DNA of 64,000 nt from Serratia microhaemolytica (lineage in GTDB: Bacteria; Pseudomonadota; Gammaproteobacteria; Enterobacterales; Enterobacteriaceae), in the NCBI RefSeq assembly GCF_004011885.1, contig NZ_SBEF01000010.1, positions 34,818 to 98,817 on the forward strand, read 5' to 3'. Positions 19,663 through 31,897 of the stretch are shown here, in pieces. The notes beneath the pieces were generated by a model. It made no database searches. It saw nothing but the letters and a program-made list of their open reading frames with translations, and was not told the origin of the DNA. Within the stretch, counting starts at the first letter, position 1; every line of letters starts with the position of its first letter. The position numbers and the translations under genes were made by a program.

Positions 19663-19690
19663 CTTGAAAAATTCAGGGTTACCCCCATTT
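19663..19690 (+). promoter_or_regulatory. Heat-shock (sigma-32) promoter of htpG
   Basis: CTTGAAA (19663-19669) and CCCCATTT (19683-19690) are separated by 13 bases. This meets the sigma-32 consensus of CTTGAAA and CCCCATNT with 11-16 base spacing. It ends 45 bases before the htpG start. The rest of the 230-base recR-htpG gap shows no gene. Confidence 0.9.
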
Positions 19691-19735
19691 GCTAGTCATC
19701 GTTCGCTTTAGTCATGACTGTCTTTGAGGTAATCA

Positions 19736-21619
19736 ATGAGTATGAAAAGTCAAGAAACCCGTAGTTTTCAATCTGAAGTCAAGCAGTTACTGCATTTAAT
19801 GATCCATTCGCTCTACTCTAATAAAGAAATTTTTCTGCGTGAGCTGATCTCGAATGCTTCTGATGCGGCTGATAAATTACGTTTTCGTGCCCTGTCGCAG
19901 CCCGAGCTTTATGAAGGTGATGGTGAACTGCGTGTACGTCTCGGCTTTGATAAAGAACAACGCACCCTGACCATCTCCGATAACGGCATCGGTATGACGC
20001 GTGACGAAGTCATTGACAACTTAGGTACCATCGCCAAATCAGGGACCAAAGCTTTCCTGGAGTCGATCGGTTCTGATCAGGCAAAAGATAGCCAGTTGAT
20101 TGGCCAGTTCGGTGTTGGTTTCTACTCAGCATTTATCGTCGCTGACAAAGTTACCGTGCGCACACGCGCTGCGGGTACCAGTGCAGACCAAGCGGTATTC
20201 TGGGAGTCTGCCGGTGAGGGTGACTACACCATCGCCGATATCAGCAAAGTTGATCGTGGCACCGAAATTACGTTGCACCTGCGTGAAGGTGAAGATGAGT
20301 TCCTCAGCGATTGGCGTTTACGCTCGGTGATTGGTAAATACTCTGATCACATTGCCCTGCCTGTGGAAATTGAGACCAAAAACGAAAACGAAGAAGACGA
20401 CAGCGTTACCGTTAGTTGGGAAAAAATCAATAAAGCGCAAGCACTCTGGACACGCAGCAAGTCAGATATCAGTGATGATGAATATAAAGAGTTTTATAAA
20501 CACATCGCCCATGACTTCTCTGATCCACTCGTCTGGAGCCACAACCGGGTTGAAGGTAAACAGGAGTACACCAGCTTACTCTACATCCCAGCACAAGCGC
20601 CGTGGGATCTGTGGAACCGTGACCATAAACGTGGCCTAAAACTCTATGTTCAGCGCGTATTTATCATGGATGACGCAGAACAGTTCATGCCTAACTACCT
20701 GCGCTTTGTACGCGGGCTGATCGACTCTAACGATCTACCACTCAACGTTTCGCGTGAAATTTTGCAGGACAACCGCATTACGCAGAACCTGCGTGGCGCA
20801 TTGACCAAACGCGTACTGCAAATGCTGGATAAAATGGCGAAAGATGATAGTGAAAACTATCAGAAGTTTTGGCAGCAGTTTGGTTTAGTACTCAAAGAAG
20901 GGCCAGCGGAAGATCACAGCAATCAAGAAGCGATTGCCAAACTGCTACGCTTTGCCACTACCCACAGTGACAGCTCGGCGCAAACCGTTTCGCTGGAAGA
21001 ATATGTTGGCCGCATGATCGAAGGCCAAGAAAAAATCTACTACATCACCGCAGACAGCTACGCTGCGGCGAAGAGCAGCCCACACCTTGAGCTGTTCCGC
21101 AAAAAAGGCATTGAGGTACTGCTGCTCTCCGATCGTATCGACGAGTGGATGATGAGCTATCTGACTAAATTTGATGAGAAAACATTCCAGTCAGTCAGCA
21201 AAGCAGATGAAGATCTGGAAAAATTAGCTGATGAAAGCGAAGAGCAGAAAGAGGCCGAAAAACAGCTTGAGCCATTTATCGAGCGAGTTAAAACACTGCT
21301 CGGTGAGCGAGTGAAAGATGTGCGACTGACTCATCGTTTAACCGATACACCGGCCATCATCACCACCGATGCCAACGAGATGAGCACCCAAATGGCGAAG
21401 CTATTTGCTGCCGCTGGGCAAGAGGCACCCGAGGTGAAGTATATCTTCGAACTCAACCCAGATCACACTCTGGTCAAACGTGCCGCTGAATTGCAAGATG
21501 AAGCACAGTTTGCTGAGTGGATCGAACTCCTGCTGGATCAAGCGCTACTGGCAGAGCGCGGCACACTGGAAGATCCTAACCAGTTTATCCGCCGCATCAA
21601 TAAACTGCTCGGAGCCTAA
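19736..21619 (+). CDS. htpG: Chaperone HtpG (Hsp90)
   Basis: HtpG is the bacterial Hsp90, an ATP-driven homodimeric chaperone. The 627 residues carry the GHKL ATPase domain ([55 protein letters not shown]). The middle domain has [12 protein letters not shown], and the C-terminal dimerisation domain ends [15 protein letters not shown]. The first ATG at 19736 adds two residues to the E. coli start. Expression should be heat-inducible from the promoter at 19663-19690. Confidence 0.98.
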   Translation: MSMKSQETRSFQSEVKQLLHLMIHSLYSNKEIFLRELISNASDAADKLRFRALSQPELYEGDGELRVRLGFDKEQRTLTISDNGIGMTRDEVIDNLGTIAKSGTKAFLESIGSDQAKDSQLIGQFGVGFYSAFIVADKVTVRTRAAGTSADQAVFWESAGEGDYTIADISKVDRGTEITLHLREGEDEFLSDWRLRSVIGKYSDHIALPVEIETKNENEEDDSVTVSWEKINKAQALWTRSKSDISDDEYKEFYKHIAHDFSDPLVWSHNRVEGKQEYTSLLYIPAQAPWDLWNRDHKRGLKLYVQRVFIMDDAEQFMPNYLRFVRGLIDSNDLPLNVSREILQDNRITQNLRGALTKRVLQMLDKMAKDDSENYQKFWQQFGLVLKEGPAEDHSNQEAIAKLLRFATTHSDSSAQTVSLEEYVGRMIEGQEKIYYITADSYAAAKSSPHLELFRKKGIEVLLLSDRIDEWMMSYLTKFDEKTFQSVSKADEDLEKLADESEEQKEAEKQLEPFIERVKTLLGERVKDVRLTHRLTDTPAIITTDANEMSTQMAKLFAAAGQEAPEVKYIFELNPDHTLVKRAAELQDEAQFAEWIELLLDQALLAERGTLEDPNQFIRRINKLLGA

Positions 21620-22794
<1,175 letters not shown>

Positions 22795-22834
22795 AGCAGC
22801 ACAACTGAACTTAACCACGGCAAACAATACAGCA

Positions 22835-22857
22835 TGGGCAACCTAACACGTTGCCCA
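22835..22857 (+). other. Stem-loop after adk
   Basis: TGGGCAAC (22835-22842) pairs with GTTGCCCA (22850-22857) over a seven-base loop, 40 bases after the adk stop. No T-tract follows, so terminator function is uncertain. Confidence 0.4.
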
Positions 22858-22952
22858 ACACGAACAACGTCTGCTGGCTTGCTTGCCATACCCCGTCTCA
22901 TTAACCACACATACCTGCTGCCAATCGGTTAACCTAACCAAGAGAGGAATGG

Positions 22953-24092
22953 ATGATCAGGCAAGCAAACTTTCTACAACAGGCTACCGCCCGCCAGATT
23001 GTGCAACGCGCAATGCATATCATCCCTCACTCAGTCAATGTGATGGATAGCAACGGGGTGATCATTGCCTCTGGTGACCCCAGTCGCCTGTATCAATGCC
23101 ATGAAGGGGCACTGCTCGCATTAGCCGAGAATCGAGTGGTAGAAATAGACAGTGCAACCGCTCGTCAATTGAAAGGTGTGCAACCCGGTGTCAACCTACC
23201 GTTCAACTTTCGTCAGCAACGCATAGGAGCTATTGGTATTTCTGGCGATCCCACTACAGTGCGTGCCTATGCTGAACTGGTAAAAATGGCCGCAGAGTTG
23301 ATGGTTGAACAGGCCGCGATGCTTGAGCAGCATCAGTGGCAAAAGCACTACCGTGAAGCACTGGCCAACCAGTTGCTGCAACCCACACGTCAAACCGGAT
23401 TACCACAAGAGTTGGCGGCCTATCTGGATTGGGATCTTCAGCAACCGCTCATCGTCTGGCTACTTGAACTGTATCAACCAACAGCGGTAACACTACAAAA
23501 TGTGTTCGCAGAGTTGCAACGCAGCCAGCCTGATGCACTCATCACCCAGCCACAGTTTAATGAGTTGGTGCTACTACGCCCTGCCAGCCATAAACAGCGC
23601 CACTGGCAATTTTCACAAGAACAAAAACAGGCGCAGCAGCTACAGCGCACACTACAAAAACAGTGTCGTTTTCGCCTGATTGTTGGTGGCTTTTTTGACG
23701 CAGAAGATGCCCCCTACCGCTCACTACAAACAGCCCGTGCCGTGCAAAACCTAGCGCGTCAACAGCAGCTTGATCACTCGCTGCTATTTTATCAGCAACA
23801 CGCACTACCCGCGTTGCTCTGTGATGTTGCGCAGCCTTGGCGCATTGAAGAACTCTGCCGACCCTGGCAACAACTCGCCGAACAGGATAAAAACGGCGTG
23901 CTGCGTCACACCCTGAGACAATATCTTCATCACCATGCTGATTTGAATGCAACTGCATCAAGTTTACATATCCATATCAACACATTGCGCTATCGACTCC
24001 AGTGTATTGAAAAAAAATGCGCGATTAAAATCAGCCGCTTAACCGAACTCTTTCCGCTCTATGTTGGTATGTTGTTCGACAGCAACATTTAA
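22953..24092 (+). CDS. cdaR: Sugar diacid utilisation regulator (CdaR/SdaR family)
   Basis: A 379-residue transcription factor of the CdaR family, which in E. coli activates glucarate/galactarate/glycerate genes. The N-terminal sugar-diacid recognition domain includes VNVMDSNGVIIASGDPSRL, HEGALLALAENRVVEID, GVQPGVNLPFNF and IGAIGISGDP. The C-terminal PucR-type helix-turn-helix is in LNATASSLHIHINTLRYRLQCIEKK. The fit to CdaR is good at the N-terminus and weaker in the middle. None of its usual targets (gar, gud) lie nearby. In E. coli cdaR is far from adk-hemH, so this is an insertion in the conserved block. Confidence 0.85.
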   Translation: MIRQANFLQQATARQIVQRAMHIIPHSVNVMDSNGVIIASGDPSRLYQCHEGALLALAENRVVEIDSATARQLKGVQPGVNLPFNFRQQRIGAIGISGDPTTVRAYAELVKMAAELMVEQAAMLEQHQWQKHYREALANQLLQPTRQTGLPQELAAYLDWDLQQPLIVWLLELYQPTAVTLQNVFAELQRSQPDALITQPQFNELVLLRPASHKQRHWQFSQEQKQAQQLQRTLQKQCRFRLIVGGFFDAEDAPYRSLQTARAVQNLARQQQLDHSLLFYQQHALPALLCDVAQPWRIEELCRPWQQLAEQDKNGVLRHTLRQYLHHHADLNATASSLHIHINTLRYRLQCIEKKCAIKISRLTELFPLYVGMLFDSNI

Positions 24093-24165
24093 TGTTTTCT
24101 GGCTGCCAGCAGCAGTGATAGATTAACCAGCCAATCACTACTGGCAGCAGGAGATCACCACATCA

Positions 24166-25140
24166 ATGAAAGAGCAACAAACTGGAGTATTGCTGGTAAA
24201 CCTAGGCACCCCGGATGAGCCTACGCCTCGGGCGATAAAGCGCTATTTAAAGCAGTTTCTCTCTGATCGTCGAGTGGTTGATCTTCCCCGCCTTCTCTGG
24301 TGGCCGATCTTGAATGGCATCATCCTGCCAAGGCGTGCGGCACGGGTAGCAAAGCTGTACCAAGAGATCTGGATGGAGCAGGGTTCACCCTTGCTGGTTT
24401 ATAGCCGTCGGCAGCAACAGCGGTTAGCGGCACAATTAGGCAATATACCGGTTGTATTAGGTATGAGCTACGGCTCACCCAGTTTGGCCAGTGCGCTGGA
24501 TGAGCTGTTGGCTAACAAGCTAGACGCGTTGATAATCCTGCCACTCTACCCTCAATACTCCTGCTCCACTAGCGCCGCTGTATGGGATGCTATCGCCGAG
24601 CGGCTGAAACAATATCGCCGTCTGCCCTCAATACACTTTATCCGCGACTATGCCGACCATCCAGCCTATATTGCCGCATTAAAGCACAGTGTGATGCGCG
24701 CAGTGACACAACATGGCATACCGGACTGTCTGCTGGTCTCATTCCACGGCATCCCACAGCGTTACGCTAATCAAGGTGATGACTATCCCCAGCGCTGTGA
24801 AGCGACTTTCCAGGCCCTGGCGACTGAGCTGGATTTAACCGCAACACGGTTAGTGATGAGTTATCAATCGCGTTTCGGTCGTGAGCCTTGGCTACTGCCC
24901 AACACCGATGAGACAATAGCGCAATTGGCGACCGAGGGTGTACGCCACATTCAGGTGATCTGCCCCGGTTTTTCCGCCGACTGCTTAGAGACACTTGAGG
25001 AGATTAACCAACAGAACCGGCAGCTTTTTGTTGCTGCTGGCGGCGAGCGGTTTGAGTATATTCCGGCGCTGAATGATGACGATGCCCATATCGCGTTGCT
25101 GCAACAACTGGTGATGCAGCAACTGGAGCGCACAAACTAG
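24166..25140 (+). CDS. hemH: Ferrochelatase
   Basis: HemH inserts Fe2+ into protoporphyrin IX, the last step of haem synthesis, at the inner face of the membrane. The 324 residues show [21 protein letters not shown] and [12 protein letters not shown] at the N-terminus. The catalytic-histidine segment [17 protein letters not shown] and the C-terminal [15 protein letters not shown] with its conserved glutamate follow. Its TAG stop overlaps the convergent ybaL stop: the four bases CTAG (25137-25140) serve both genes. Confidence 0.97.
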   Translation: MKEQQTGVLLVNLGTPDEPTPRAIKRYLKQFLSDRRVVDLPRLLWWPILNGIILPRRAARVAKLYQEIWMEQGSPLLVYSRRQQQRLAAQLGNIPVVLGMSYGSPSLASALDELLANKLDALIILPLYPQYSCSTSAAVWDAIAERLKQYRRLPSIHFIRDYADHPAYIAALKHSVMRAVTQHGIPDCLLVSFHGIPQRYANQGDDYPQRCEATFQALATELDLTATRLVMSYQSRFGREPWLLPNTDETIAQLATEGVRHIQVICPGFSADCLETLEEINQQNRQLFVAAGGERFEYIPALNDDDAHIALLQQLVMQQLERTN

Positions 25141-26843
25141 GGGGCAACCGCACTGGCAGGTGAACCCGAAGCAGCATCCGCCGCTTCGGGTTGCTCAAGT
25201 TTTAGCATCGTCAACATACTCTGAGCAATTTCACGCTCCCCCATCACCACTTGATCAGCACCATGTTCGGTGATGTAACTCAACTCATCATCGTGGTAGG
25301 CACAGGCAATAATTTGCAACTCTGGCCGTTTGCTACGTGCTGCGGCAACAATCTCACCGACCTCGTAGCCATTAGGAATGGTGACCAGTAACCAACGCGC
25401 ACACTCAATGCGCGCCAACTCCATCACCCCGGCATTGGCCGCGTTACCATAAACAGCCTTAATATCCTGTTCGCGTAACGCCTCAACCCGGCTACGCGAA
25501 TTATCCAGCACCACCAGCGGCACCCCGTTCTGCTGCAGTTGTTCACACAGCACACTGCCGACACGGCCATAACCAACAAGTAACGCATGGTTGCACATAT
25601 CAACCGGGATCTGCTTCTCCTCTTCTACCGCTTCTTCAAAAATCTGGTCTTCAATTGTCTCGGTTTTTTCCAGATAGCGTTCCAGCAAGCTAAACAGTAG
25701 CGGATTAAGCATGATCGACAAAATAGCGCCGGCGAGCACCAGATTGCGCGCTGTCGGCTCCATCATACCCAGCGTGACACCCAGCCCAGCCAGAATAAAA
25801 GCGAACTCGCCGATTTGAGCCAAACTGGCGCTGATCGTCAACGCAGTGCGTTTAGAGTGACCAAACAGTTTCACCAGCAGAAATGCCGCCAACGATTTAC
25901 CAAACAGAATAATCATCAGCGTTGCCAGCACTGCTAGCGGTTTCTCAATCAGGATCATGGGATCAAACAACATACCAACTGAGACAAAGAACAGCACGGC
26001 AAATGCGTCACGCAGCGGTAGTGTGTCATGTGCAGCACGCTGACTCAGCTCTGATTCATTAAGCACCATGCCAGCAAAAAAAGCACCTAGCGCAAACGAG
26101 ACCCCAAACAGCCCGACCGCGCCGTAAGCAATACCCAAAGCTAATGCAAGCACCGCCAAGGTAAACAGCTCACGCGAACCAGTACCGGCCGTTTTTGCCA
26201 ATATCCAAGGCACCACACGCCGCCCCACCACAATCATCAACAGGATAAAAGCAAAAACCTTGCCCAGCGTGATCACTAATTCACGTAGCAGTTGCATCAA
26301 ATTGCTGTTATCGCTGCTCAGCATATTACTGGCCGCTGGCAGAAGCACCAGCACCAACACCATCGCCAAATCTTCTACAATTAACCAACCAATCGCGATC
26401 TGCCCGCGTTGACTATCAATTAATTGCCTCTCCTCCAGCGCACGCAGCAACACCACCGTACTGGCAGTTGACAGGCAGAGACCAAACACTAAACCAGAAA
26501 TCAGATCCCATCCCATAAGGTGGGATAACCCAACACCGAGTAGTGTCGCTACCGCAATTTGTGCCACCGCACCGGGGATCGCGATCGACTTCACGGCTAA
26601 CAAATCTTTTAACGAGAAATGCAACCCAACGCCGAACATCAGCAAGATCACTCCGATTTCGGCCAGTTGTGGCGCCAGTGACGTATCGGCGACAAATCCT
26701 GGCGTAAATGGCCCGGCCAATACCCCAGCGGCCAAATAACCGACCAACGGAGAGATACGTAAGCGATTTGCCAACATGCCTAGCAGAAAGGCCAGGCCCA
26801 AACCACCCACGATGGTGCTGATCAATGGGGTCGCATTATGCAT
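25137..26843 (-). CDS. ybaL: KefB/CPA2-type cation:proton antiporter YbaL
   Basis: A monovalent cation:proton antiporter-2 family membrane protein. The N-terminal half has about 12 transmembrane helices ([53 protein letters not shown]). An RCK/TrkA NAD-binding domain begins at [12 protein letters not shown]. The start MHNATPL at 26843 matches E. coli MHHATPL and gives 568 residues. The frame stays open 11 codons upstream. The C-terminal tail ends [11 protein letters not shown]. aes and gsk, found between hemH and ybaL in E. coli, are missing. The substrate is not established. Confidence 0.94.
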   Translation of the reverse strand: MHNATPLISTIVGGLGLAFLLGMLANRLRISPLVGYLAAGVLAGPFTPGFVADTSLAPQLAEIGVILLMFGVGLHFSLKDLLAVKSIAIPGAVAQIAVATLLGVGLSHLMGWDLISGLVFGLCLSTASTVVLLRALEERQLIDSQRGQIAIGWLIVEDLAMVLVLVLLPAASNMLSSDNSNLMQLLRELVITLGKVFAFILLMIVVGRRVVPWILAKTAGTGSRELFTLAVLALALGIAYGAVGLFGVSFALGAFFAGMVLNESELSQRAAHDTLPLRDAFAVLFFVSVGMLFDPMILIEKPLAVLATLMIILFGKSLAAFLLVKLFGHSKRTALTISASLAQIGEFAFILAGLGVTLGMMEPTARNLVLAGAILSIMLNPLLFSLLERYLEKTETIEDQIFEEAVEEEKQIPVDMCNHALLVGYGRVGSVLCEQLQQNGVPLVVLDNSRSRVEALREQDIKAVYGNAANAGVMELARIECARWLLVTIPNGYEVGEIVAAARSKRPELQIIACAYHDDELSYITEHGADQVVMGEREIAQSMLTMLKLEQPEAADAASGSPASAVAP

Positions 26844-26972
26844 CTCTTCTTCTCCTACTGCCGAAAACAGCAACAACCAGCATTACCGAAAGATGTCCAG
26901 TTTATGATATTTATTCACTAGTTGCTTGGCTGATTACTGTTTTTTTACCACAACCTAGCCAATTAACGCGAT

Positions 26973-28193
26973 TTAGTGCCGCTGTTGTTCAAGATTTGGC
27001 AGAAATAGGGTGATAATGCCCAGCAACGGTAAAAAAGCGCAGATTTGATAAACCAACACAATATCGGTTAAATCGGCAATATACCCCAGCACTGCTGCAC
27101 CTAACCCACCGACACCAAAAGCAAAACCAAAAAACAACCCAGAGATCAGGCCGATTTTGCCTGGGATCAACTCCTGGGCATACACCAAAATCGCCGAGAA
27201 AGCGGACGCTAGGATGATCCCAATGATCACCGTAAGCACACCAGTCCAATAGAGAGAGGCATAGGGCAGTGCCAACGTAAACGGCGCAACACCCAGAATG
27301 GAACCCCAAATAACATATTTGCGCCCTATCCTGTCACCCAATGGCCCCCCAATAATGGTGCCGGCTGCCACTGCAAACAGAAAAGCAAACAGATGCAATT
27401 GCGCACTCTGCACCGAAACACCAAAGCGCTCGATCAGATAGAAGGTGTAATAGCTGCTGATACTGGTCAAATAGATATATTTAGAGAAAATCAGCAACAG
27501 CAGAACGACTAACGCACGTACCACCGTGCGTTGTGGTAACCGGTTAATCGACTGTGCGGCTTTAACGCTACGCTGATAACTCTGCTGTTGCAGTTGATAC
27601 CACTTGCTCACCTGAAGCAACACCACAATTGCTAGCAACGCAGCCAATGAAAACCAGGCAATATTGCCTTTACCATAAGGGGCGATGAGCAATGCTGCCA
27701 GTAATGGCCCGAGAGAGGTACCCAAATTGCCACCAACCTGAAATAGCGACTGCGCCAAACCATGCCGACCACCAGAGGCCATACGGGCAACACGCGACGA
27801 TTCCGGATGGAAGATCGACGAACCGGTGCCAACCAGCGCCGCAGCCAGTAGCACCAGCGCGAATGTGTTGGCGAATGCCAGCAGTAGCAAACCCGTAAGG
27901 GTAAACCCCATCCCTATCGGTAACGAATAGGGCTGCGGTTTTTTATCCGTGGCGTAGCCAACCAGCGGCTGCAATAGCGAGGCAGTAAACTGATAGGTCA
28001 TGGTGATCATGCCAATCTGGACAAAGTTGAGATTGAACTCACTGTGCAGTAGCGGATAGATCGCCAAAATCAGCGATTGCAGCATATCGTTCAGCAGGTG
28101 TGAAACACTGATTGCACCCAAAATGGCAAAAGTAGGTCGTTTTAATGCACTTTTTGTTATTGATGGTGTAGAAGATCCACTCGCTTCACTCAT
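26973..28193 (-). CDS. fsr: MFS efflux protein Fsr (fosmidomycin resistance type)
   Basis: A 406-residue, 12-helix major facilitator. Fsr exports fosmidomycin in E. coli. Diagnostic stretches are ISVSHLLNDMLQSLILAIYPLL, QPLVGYATDKKPQPYSLPIGMGFTL, GTGSSIFHPESSRVARMASGGRHGLAQSLFQVGGN and GGPLGDRIGRKYVIWGSI. It follows ybaL order as in E. coli. The ushA-ybaK-ybaP genes that normally lie next are absent, and copA is the upstream neighbour here. Confidence 0.94.
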   Translation of the reverse strand: MSEASGSSTPSITKSALKRPTFAILGAISVSHLLNDMLQSLILAIYPLLHSEFNLNFVQIGMITMTYQFTASLLQPLVGYATDKKPQPYSLPIGMGFTLTGLLLLAFANTFALVLLAAALVGTGSSIFHPESSRVARMASGGRHGLAQSLFQVGGNLGTSLGPLLAALLIAPYGKGNIAWFSLAALLAIVVLLQVSKWYQLQQQSYQRSVKAAQSINRLPQRTVVRALVVLLLLIFSKYIYLTSISSYYTFYLIERFGVSVQSAQLHLFAFLFAVAAGTIIGGPLGDRIGRKYVIWGSILGVAPFTLALPYASLYWTGVLTVIIGIILASAFSAILVYAQELIPGKIGLISGLFFGFAFGVGGLGAAVLGYIADLTDIVLVYQICAFLPLLGIITLFLPNLEQQRH

Positions 28194-28639
28194 ATTAATA
28201 GCCTGGTTAAAAGGTAAATTATTGGGGAGTCTGCCTGAAACATAACCACCGTTCTGATTGCGCCGATGTGATTGTTGGATAATGCAGAAGAGTGCCGGGA
28301 GTGGTTAGCTGCTGCTGCCAAGTTTCCGTTAGGCTACATCTCCAGTTCGCTATGCCGAGACTGGCCAGTCTCGGCTAACAACTTCATATACTCGCTATCA
28401 TCAGTAAAACAGGCGGTGAGAACGAGCCATCAATCAGTGTTGTTCATTCTGTGCCCTCCGTACTGACAGTGCAAGCTGCACAGCACGCTTTATCAAGCTA
28501 TCCCCTTATCAAGCTGTCTCTTTTAGGCACTCGGCGCCAATGCCCAACCGCCACTTAGCAACCAGGACACACACTGGCTGCTTGGGCTACCGCCAGAACA
28601 TAAGTGCAATAGCATGTGAATTGGCAGTAACCATTAGTG
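28194..28639. other. fsr-copA intergenic region with a 22-bp perfect palindrome
   Basis: No gene is visible in these 446 bases, and the short frames have no recognisable features. Bases 28354-28375 are a perfect 22-bp palindrome (half-site GCCGAGACTGG), 161 bases before the fsr start and with no flanking T-run. It could be an operator for fsr or a hairpin. The copA terminator is not obvious. Confidence 0.5.
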
Positions 28640-31399
28640 CTAACGCTTAAAACGTAACAGTCGGTTAGCATTGCTCACCACTGTAATCGATGACAGCGCC
28701 ATCGCCGCTCCAGCGATAACAGGGCTGAGCAGCGTTCCTGTCCACGGATAGAGCACGCCGGCAGCAATCGGGATCCCGAGTATGTTGTAGATAAAAGCAC
28801 CGAACAGATTCTGGCGAATATTGCTCAAGGTCGCTTTTGCCAATGCTAATGCATCTGCGACACCCTGGATACTGTGGCGCATTAAAGTGATCGCTGCCGT
28901 TTCAATCGCAATATCACTGCCGCCGCCCATCGCAATCCCAACATCTGCCTGCGCTAACGCTGGAGCATCGTTGATACCGTCACCGATCATCGCAACTCGA
29001 CGCCCTTGTGCCTGAAGCTGCTGGATCGCCTGCGCTTTACCTTCAGGCATCACGCCGGCGATCACCTGCTCGATCCCTGCTTGTTGTGCTATCGCTGCCG
29101 CAGTGACCGGATTGTCACCAGTCAGCATCACCAATTGGTAGCCTTGCTGGCGTAGCTGCTGCAAAGCACTCACACTGTCGCTACGCAGCGGATCGCGGAT
29201 GGCAAACAGCGCCACCGGCTGACCATTTGCCGCCAGTAGTACCGGCGTGATCCCCTGCTCGGCGAAACGCATCATCTCGCTTTGCAGCGCTTCATCACTG
29301 ATCTGATTCTGCTGCAACAGCGCACTATTGCCCAACAGCAGCGATACGCCTGCGACTTCACCGCTGACGCCCGCGCCACGCCAGGTACGAAATTGTTGCA
29401 GCACTGGCAGCTCGATACCGTTAGCACGTTCGACAATCGCCCGAGCCAATGGATGGTGGGAACCCTGCTCCAGCGCAGCCGCCCAAGCGACTGCCTGCTG
29501 TTCGCTCACCTGATTCAAGGTAATAACTTCGACCACTTTCGGTTGGCCTTGCGTTAAGGTACCGGTTTTATCAAATACTAGCGTGTCCAGCTCACTCGCC
29601 TGCTGTAGCGCTGCCGCATCGCGTACCAACACCCCCAATTCAGCACCGCGCCCAACACCAGCAATAATCGACATCGGTGTCGCCAAGCCCAATGCACAAG
29701 GGCAAGCAATAATCAGCACGGTATTGATGATCACCAACATATACGCCAACTGCGGTTCAGGGCCATAAAAGTACCAAATCGCCGCACTGCACAGCGCAAT
29801 CAGCAACACCACCGGAACAAAAATTGCCGAAATTTTATCAGCCAGTTGCCCCATCTCTGGCTTACTGCCCTGTGCTTTACGCACCAGTTTAATGATGCGT
29901 GCCAGTGTCGTTTGGCTGCCAATCGCCTCGGCACGAAACAGCACGCTGCCATCTTCAACCAAGGTGCCGGCATGTAGCCGTTGACCAATGCTCTTTTGCT
30001 GCGCTAGCGCCTCTCCGGTTAACATCGCTTCGTCGATCCACACCTCCCCCTGCGTGATCTCACCATCAACAGGAATACGATCACCACTGGTCAGCCGCAG
30101 TATCATGCCGAGTTGCACTTGCGCCAATGGGATCTGCTGCTCCCCCTCTGCGGTAACTAGGCGTGCAGTGGGCGGGGTCAGATCAAGCAGACGTTCAATC
30201 GCCTGCGACGAACGTTGCCGTGCTCGTTGCTCCATCGCGTGCCCGAGATTAATCAAGCCAATAATCATCGCGCTGGCTTCGTAGTAGAGGTGACGCGCCT
30301 CAAGCGGGAAAAAGTCTGGCCAAAGATTAACGGCCATCGAATATAGCCAAGCAGAGCCGGTTCCCAGTGCGACCAGCGAATCCATCGTCGCACCGCCTCG
30401 CTGCAATGCAGACCAGGCATTACGGTAGAAATGGCCACCGGCAAGCGCCATCACCAGCAGAGTGAGTACGCCAACAACCAACCAGCCGGTTTGATTCGCT
30501 GGCGTTAACATCATACTGCCGCCAAACAACCCCCAGGCCATTAACGGAATACCCAGAGCCAGGGCTAACATCGCCTGCCAGCGAAAACGCCGTATGCTTG
30601 CCTGTGATCTTTGCTGCTGCCGTTGGCGCCGCACCGCCTCATCTTCGATGATCTCAGCACCATAGCCAGCCTGTTCAACCGCTGTAATCAATGCGGTTGC
30701 TGCCACCTTGCCCACCACCATTGCGCTGCGTTCCGCCAGGTTGACCTGCGCCAGAGTGACGCCAGGTACATGTTGTAGTGCCGCTTGGACTTTACTGACA
30801 CAACTAGCGCAACTCATGCCACTCAACAGTAGCCAATGGCTCTGCTCTTCAGCGGCCACCGATGAGATGTCACTGGCTGCTGCACTTGTCGTCGCGGTCA
30901 GCAAACTGGCGGGTGCCGAAATAACATCGTTCGCCACTGACTGCGCTTTCGGCAACCTGACACCTGTTGCAGTCAGTGGCTCAGTTTTTTTTACTGCAAC
31001 CGCTGCCGATAGTGCTTGATAGCCTGCCGCACTCACCGCCGCGATCAACTGCTCTGCGCTTGCTTCACCATAAACCTTGGCAGTTTCAATGCTCACATCA
31101 GCCATCACCACACCGGGCAGTGATGCTAAAGCCTGCTGAACACGATTAACACAGTGACCACAAGATAGCCCAGAGAGTTGCAGCGTAACATCAGGCTCGC
31201 TCGCCAGTTGTGCGGCATAACCCGCATTGCCAACCGCTGCAATTAAGCTTTCCGCCAGTGCTACCCCCTCCACCTTGGCATAACGCCGTGTGACCTCAAG
31301 TTGCTCAACACCGTTAACTTGCACTAAAGCTTGCTTAACGCTTTGTATACATTTGACACAGGAAAGCCCCTGTAGCACCAGCAGCGTGGTTTGTGACAT
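28640..31399 (-). CDS. copA: Cu(I)-exporting P1B-type ATPase CopA with three HMA domains
   Basis: CopA pumps Cu(I) from cytoplasm to periplasm using ATP. Three N-terminal metal-binding HMA domains carry CxxC motifs at Cys14/17 (CVKC), Cys80/83 (CGHC) and Cys197/200 (CASC). The first two are close together, while the third follows an Ala/Ser/Thr-rich linker (about 130-185). The E. coli enzyme has two HMAs and is 834 residues, against 919 here. The membrane core has CPC in [12 protein letters not shown] near 566. The phosphorylation site DKTGT is near 605, and the ATP-binding region has SHHPLA and [20 protein letters not shown]. No cueR is adjacent and I could not find a clear CueR box. Confidence 0.96.
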   Translation of the reverse strand: MSQTTLLVLQGLSCVKCIQSVKQALVQVNGVEQLEVTRRYAKVEGVALAESLIAAVGNAGYAAQLASEPDVTLQLSGLSCGHCVNRVQQALASLPGVVMADVSIETAKVYGEASAEQLIAAVSAAGYQALSAAVAVKKTEPLTATGVRLPKAQSVANDVISAPASLLTATTSAAASDISSVAAEEQSHWLLLSGMSCASCVSKVQAALQHVPGVTLAQVNLAERSAMVVGKVAATALITAVEQAGYGAEIIEDEAVRRQRQQQRSQASIRRFRWQAMLALALGIPLMAWGLFGGSMMLTPANQTGWLVVGVLTLLVMALAGGHFYRNAWSALQRGGATMDSLVALGTGSAWLYSMAVNLWPDFFPLEARHLYYEASAMIIGLINLGHAMEQRARQRSSQAIERLLDLTPPTARLVTAEGEQQIPLAQVQLGMILRLTSGDRIPVDGEITQGEVWIDEAMLTGEALAQQKSIGQRLHAGTLVEDGSVLFRAEAIGSQTTLARIIKLVRKAQGSKPEMGQLADKISAIFVPVVLLIALCSAAIWYFYGPEPQLAYMLVIINTVLIIACPCALGLATPMSIIAGVGRGAELGVLVRDAAALQQASELDTLVFDKTGTLTQGQPKVVEVITLNQVSEQQAVAWAAALEQGSHHPLARAIVERANGIELPVLQQFRTWRGAGVSGEVAGVSLLLGNSALLQQNQISDEALQSEMMRFAEQGITPVLLAANGQPVALFAIRDPLRSDSVSALQQLRQQGYQLVMLTGDNPVTAAAIAQQAGIEQVIAGVMPEGKAQAIQQLQAQGRRVAMIGDGINDAPALAQADVGIAMGGGSDIAIETAAITLMRHSIQGVADALALAKATLSNIRQNLFGAFIYNILGIPIAAGVLYPWTGTLLSPVIAGAAMALSSITVVSNANRLLRFKR

Positions 31400-31897
31400 G
31401 ATCTGTTTTCCTTATTTTTTCGGCTACAACCGATCAACGATTGCTTGAGCAGTAATTAGCTTACTCTTTGTGATAAGGGCATCGTCAAGCAGATCCGTTG
31501 ATAGATGTTGCTGTAATGCTTAACCCCACACTAATTGTTCTAATTTAAGCCTGCCGGTTGTCACTGAGCCACTGATGAACAACCGTCAGAACAATTTTCA
31601 CCTGACGATAGAAACAACAAAATCCACGCCAAATCAATTAACAGTAAGTTGTTTTTAGTAACCGCAAGATATAAATGGCATTAAATAGGCAACATTATTT
31701 AACATCAGTTATTGATTAATATGGTTAATCGATTATCCTAAGAGTGTTGCGCAAAATACGCACAAAAAAACAAGAAATGGGATGCAGACCCGCATCAGCA
31801 GACGCATGAGTAGCAAAACGATCTGATACAGCTCGCCAGCAGAGGAACTGTGTCGTGTTTGCTCTGACAACAAACCGCCTTTAGGAAGTCACTACTT
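31400..31897. other. Divergent copA-autotransporter intergenic region
   Basis: A 498-base gap with promoters for both directions. It is notably A/T-rich from 31600 to 31760 (TTAATTAACAG-like and GGTTAATCGATTATCC stretches), as is common upstream of horizontally acquired surface proteins. No gene, no repeat and no convincing CueR operator is seen. Confidence 0.4.

Noticed and set aside
28272..28466. 64-codon open frame between fsr and copA
   Set aside because: It spans the 22-bp palindrome, lacks a ribosome-binding site and resembles no known protein.
31400..31500. CueR operator before copA
   Set aside because: I looked for the ACCTTCC-type dyad and saw none convincing.
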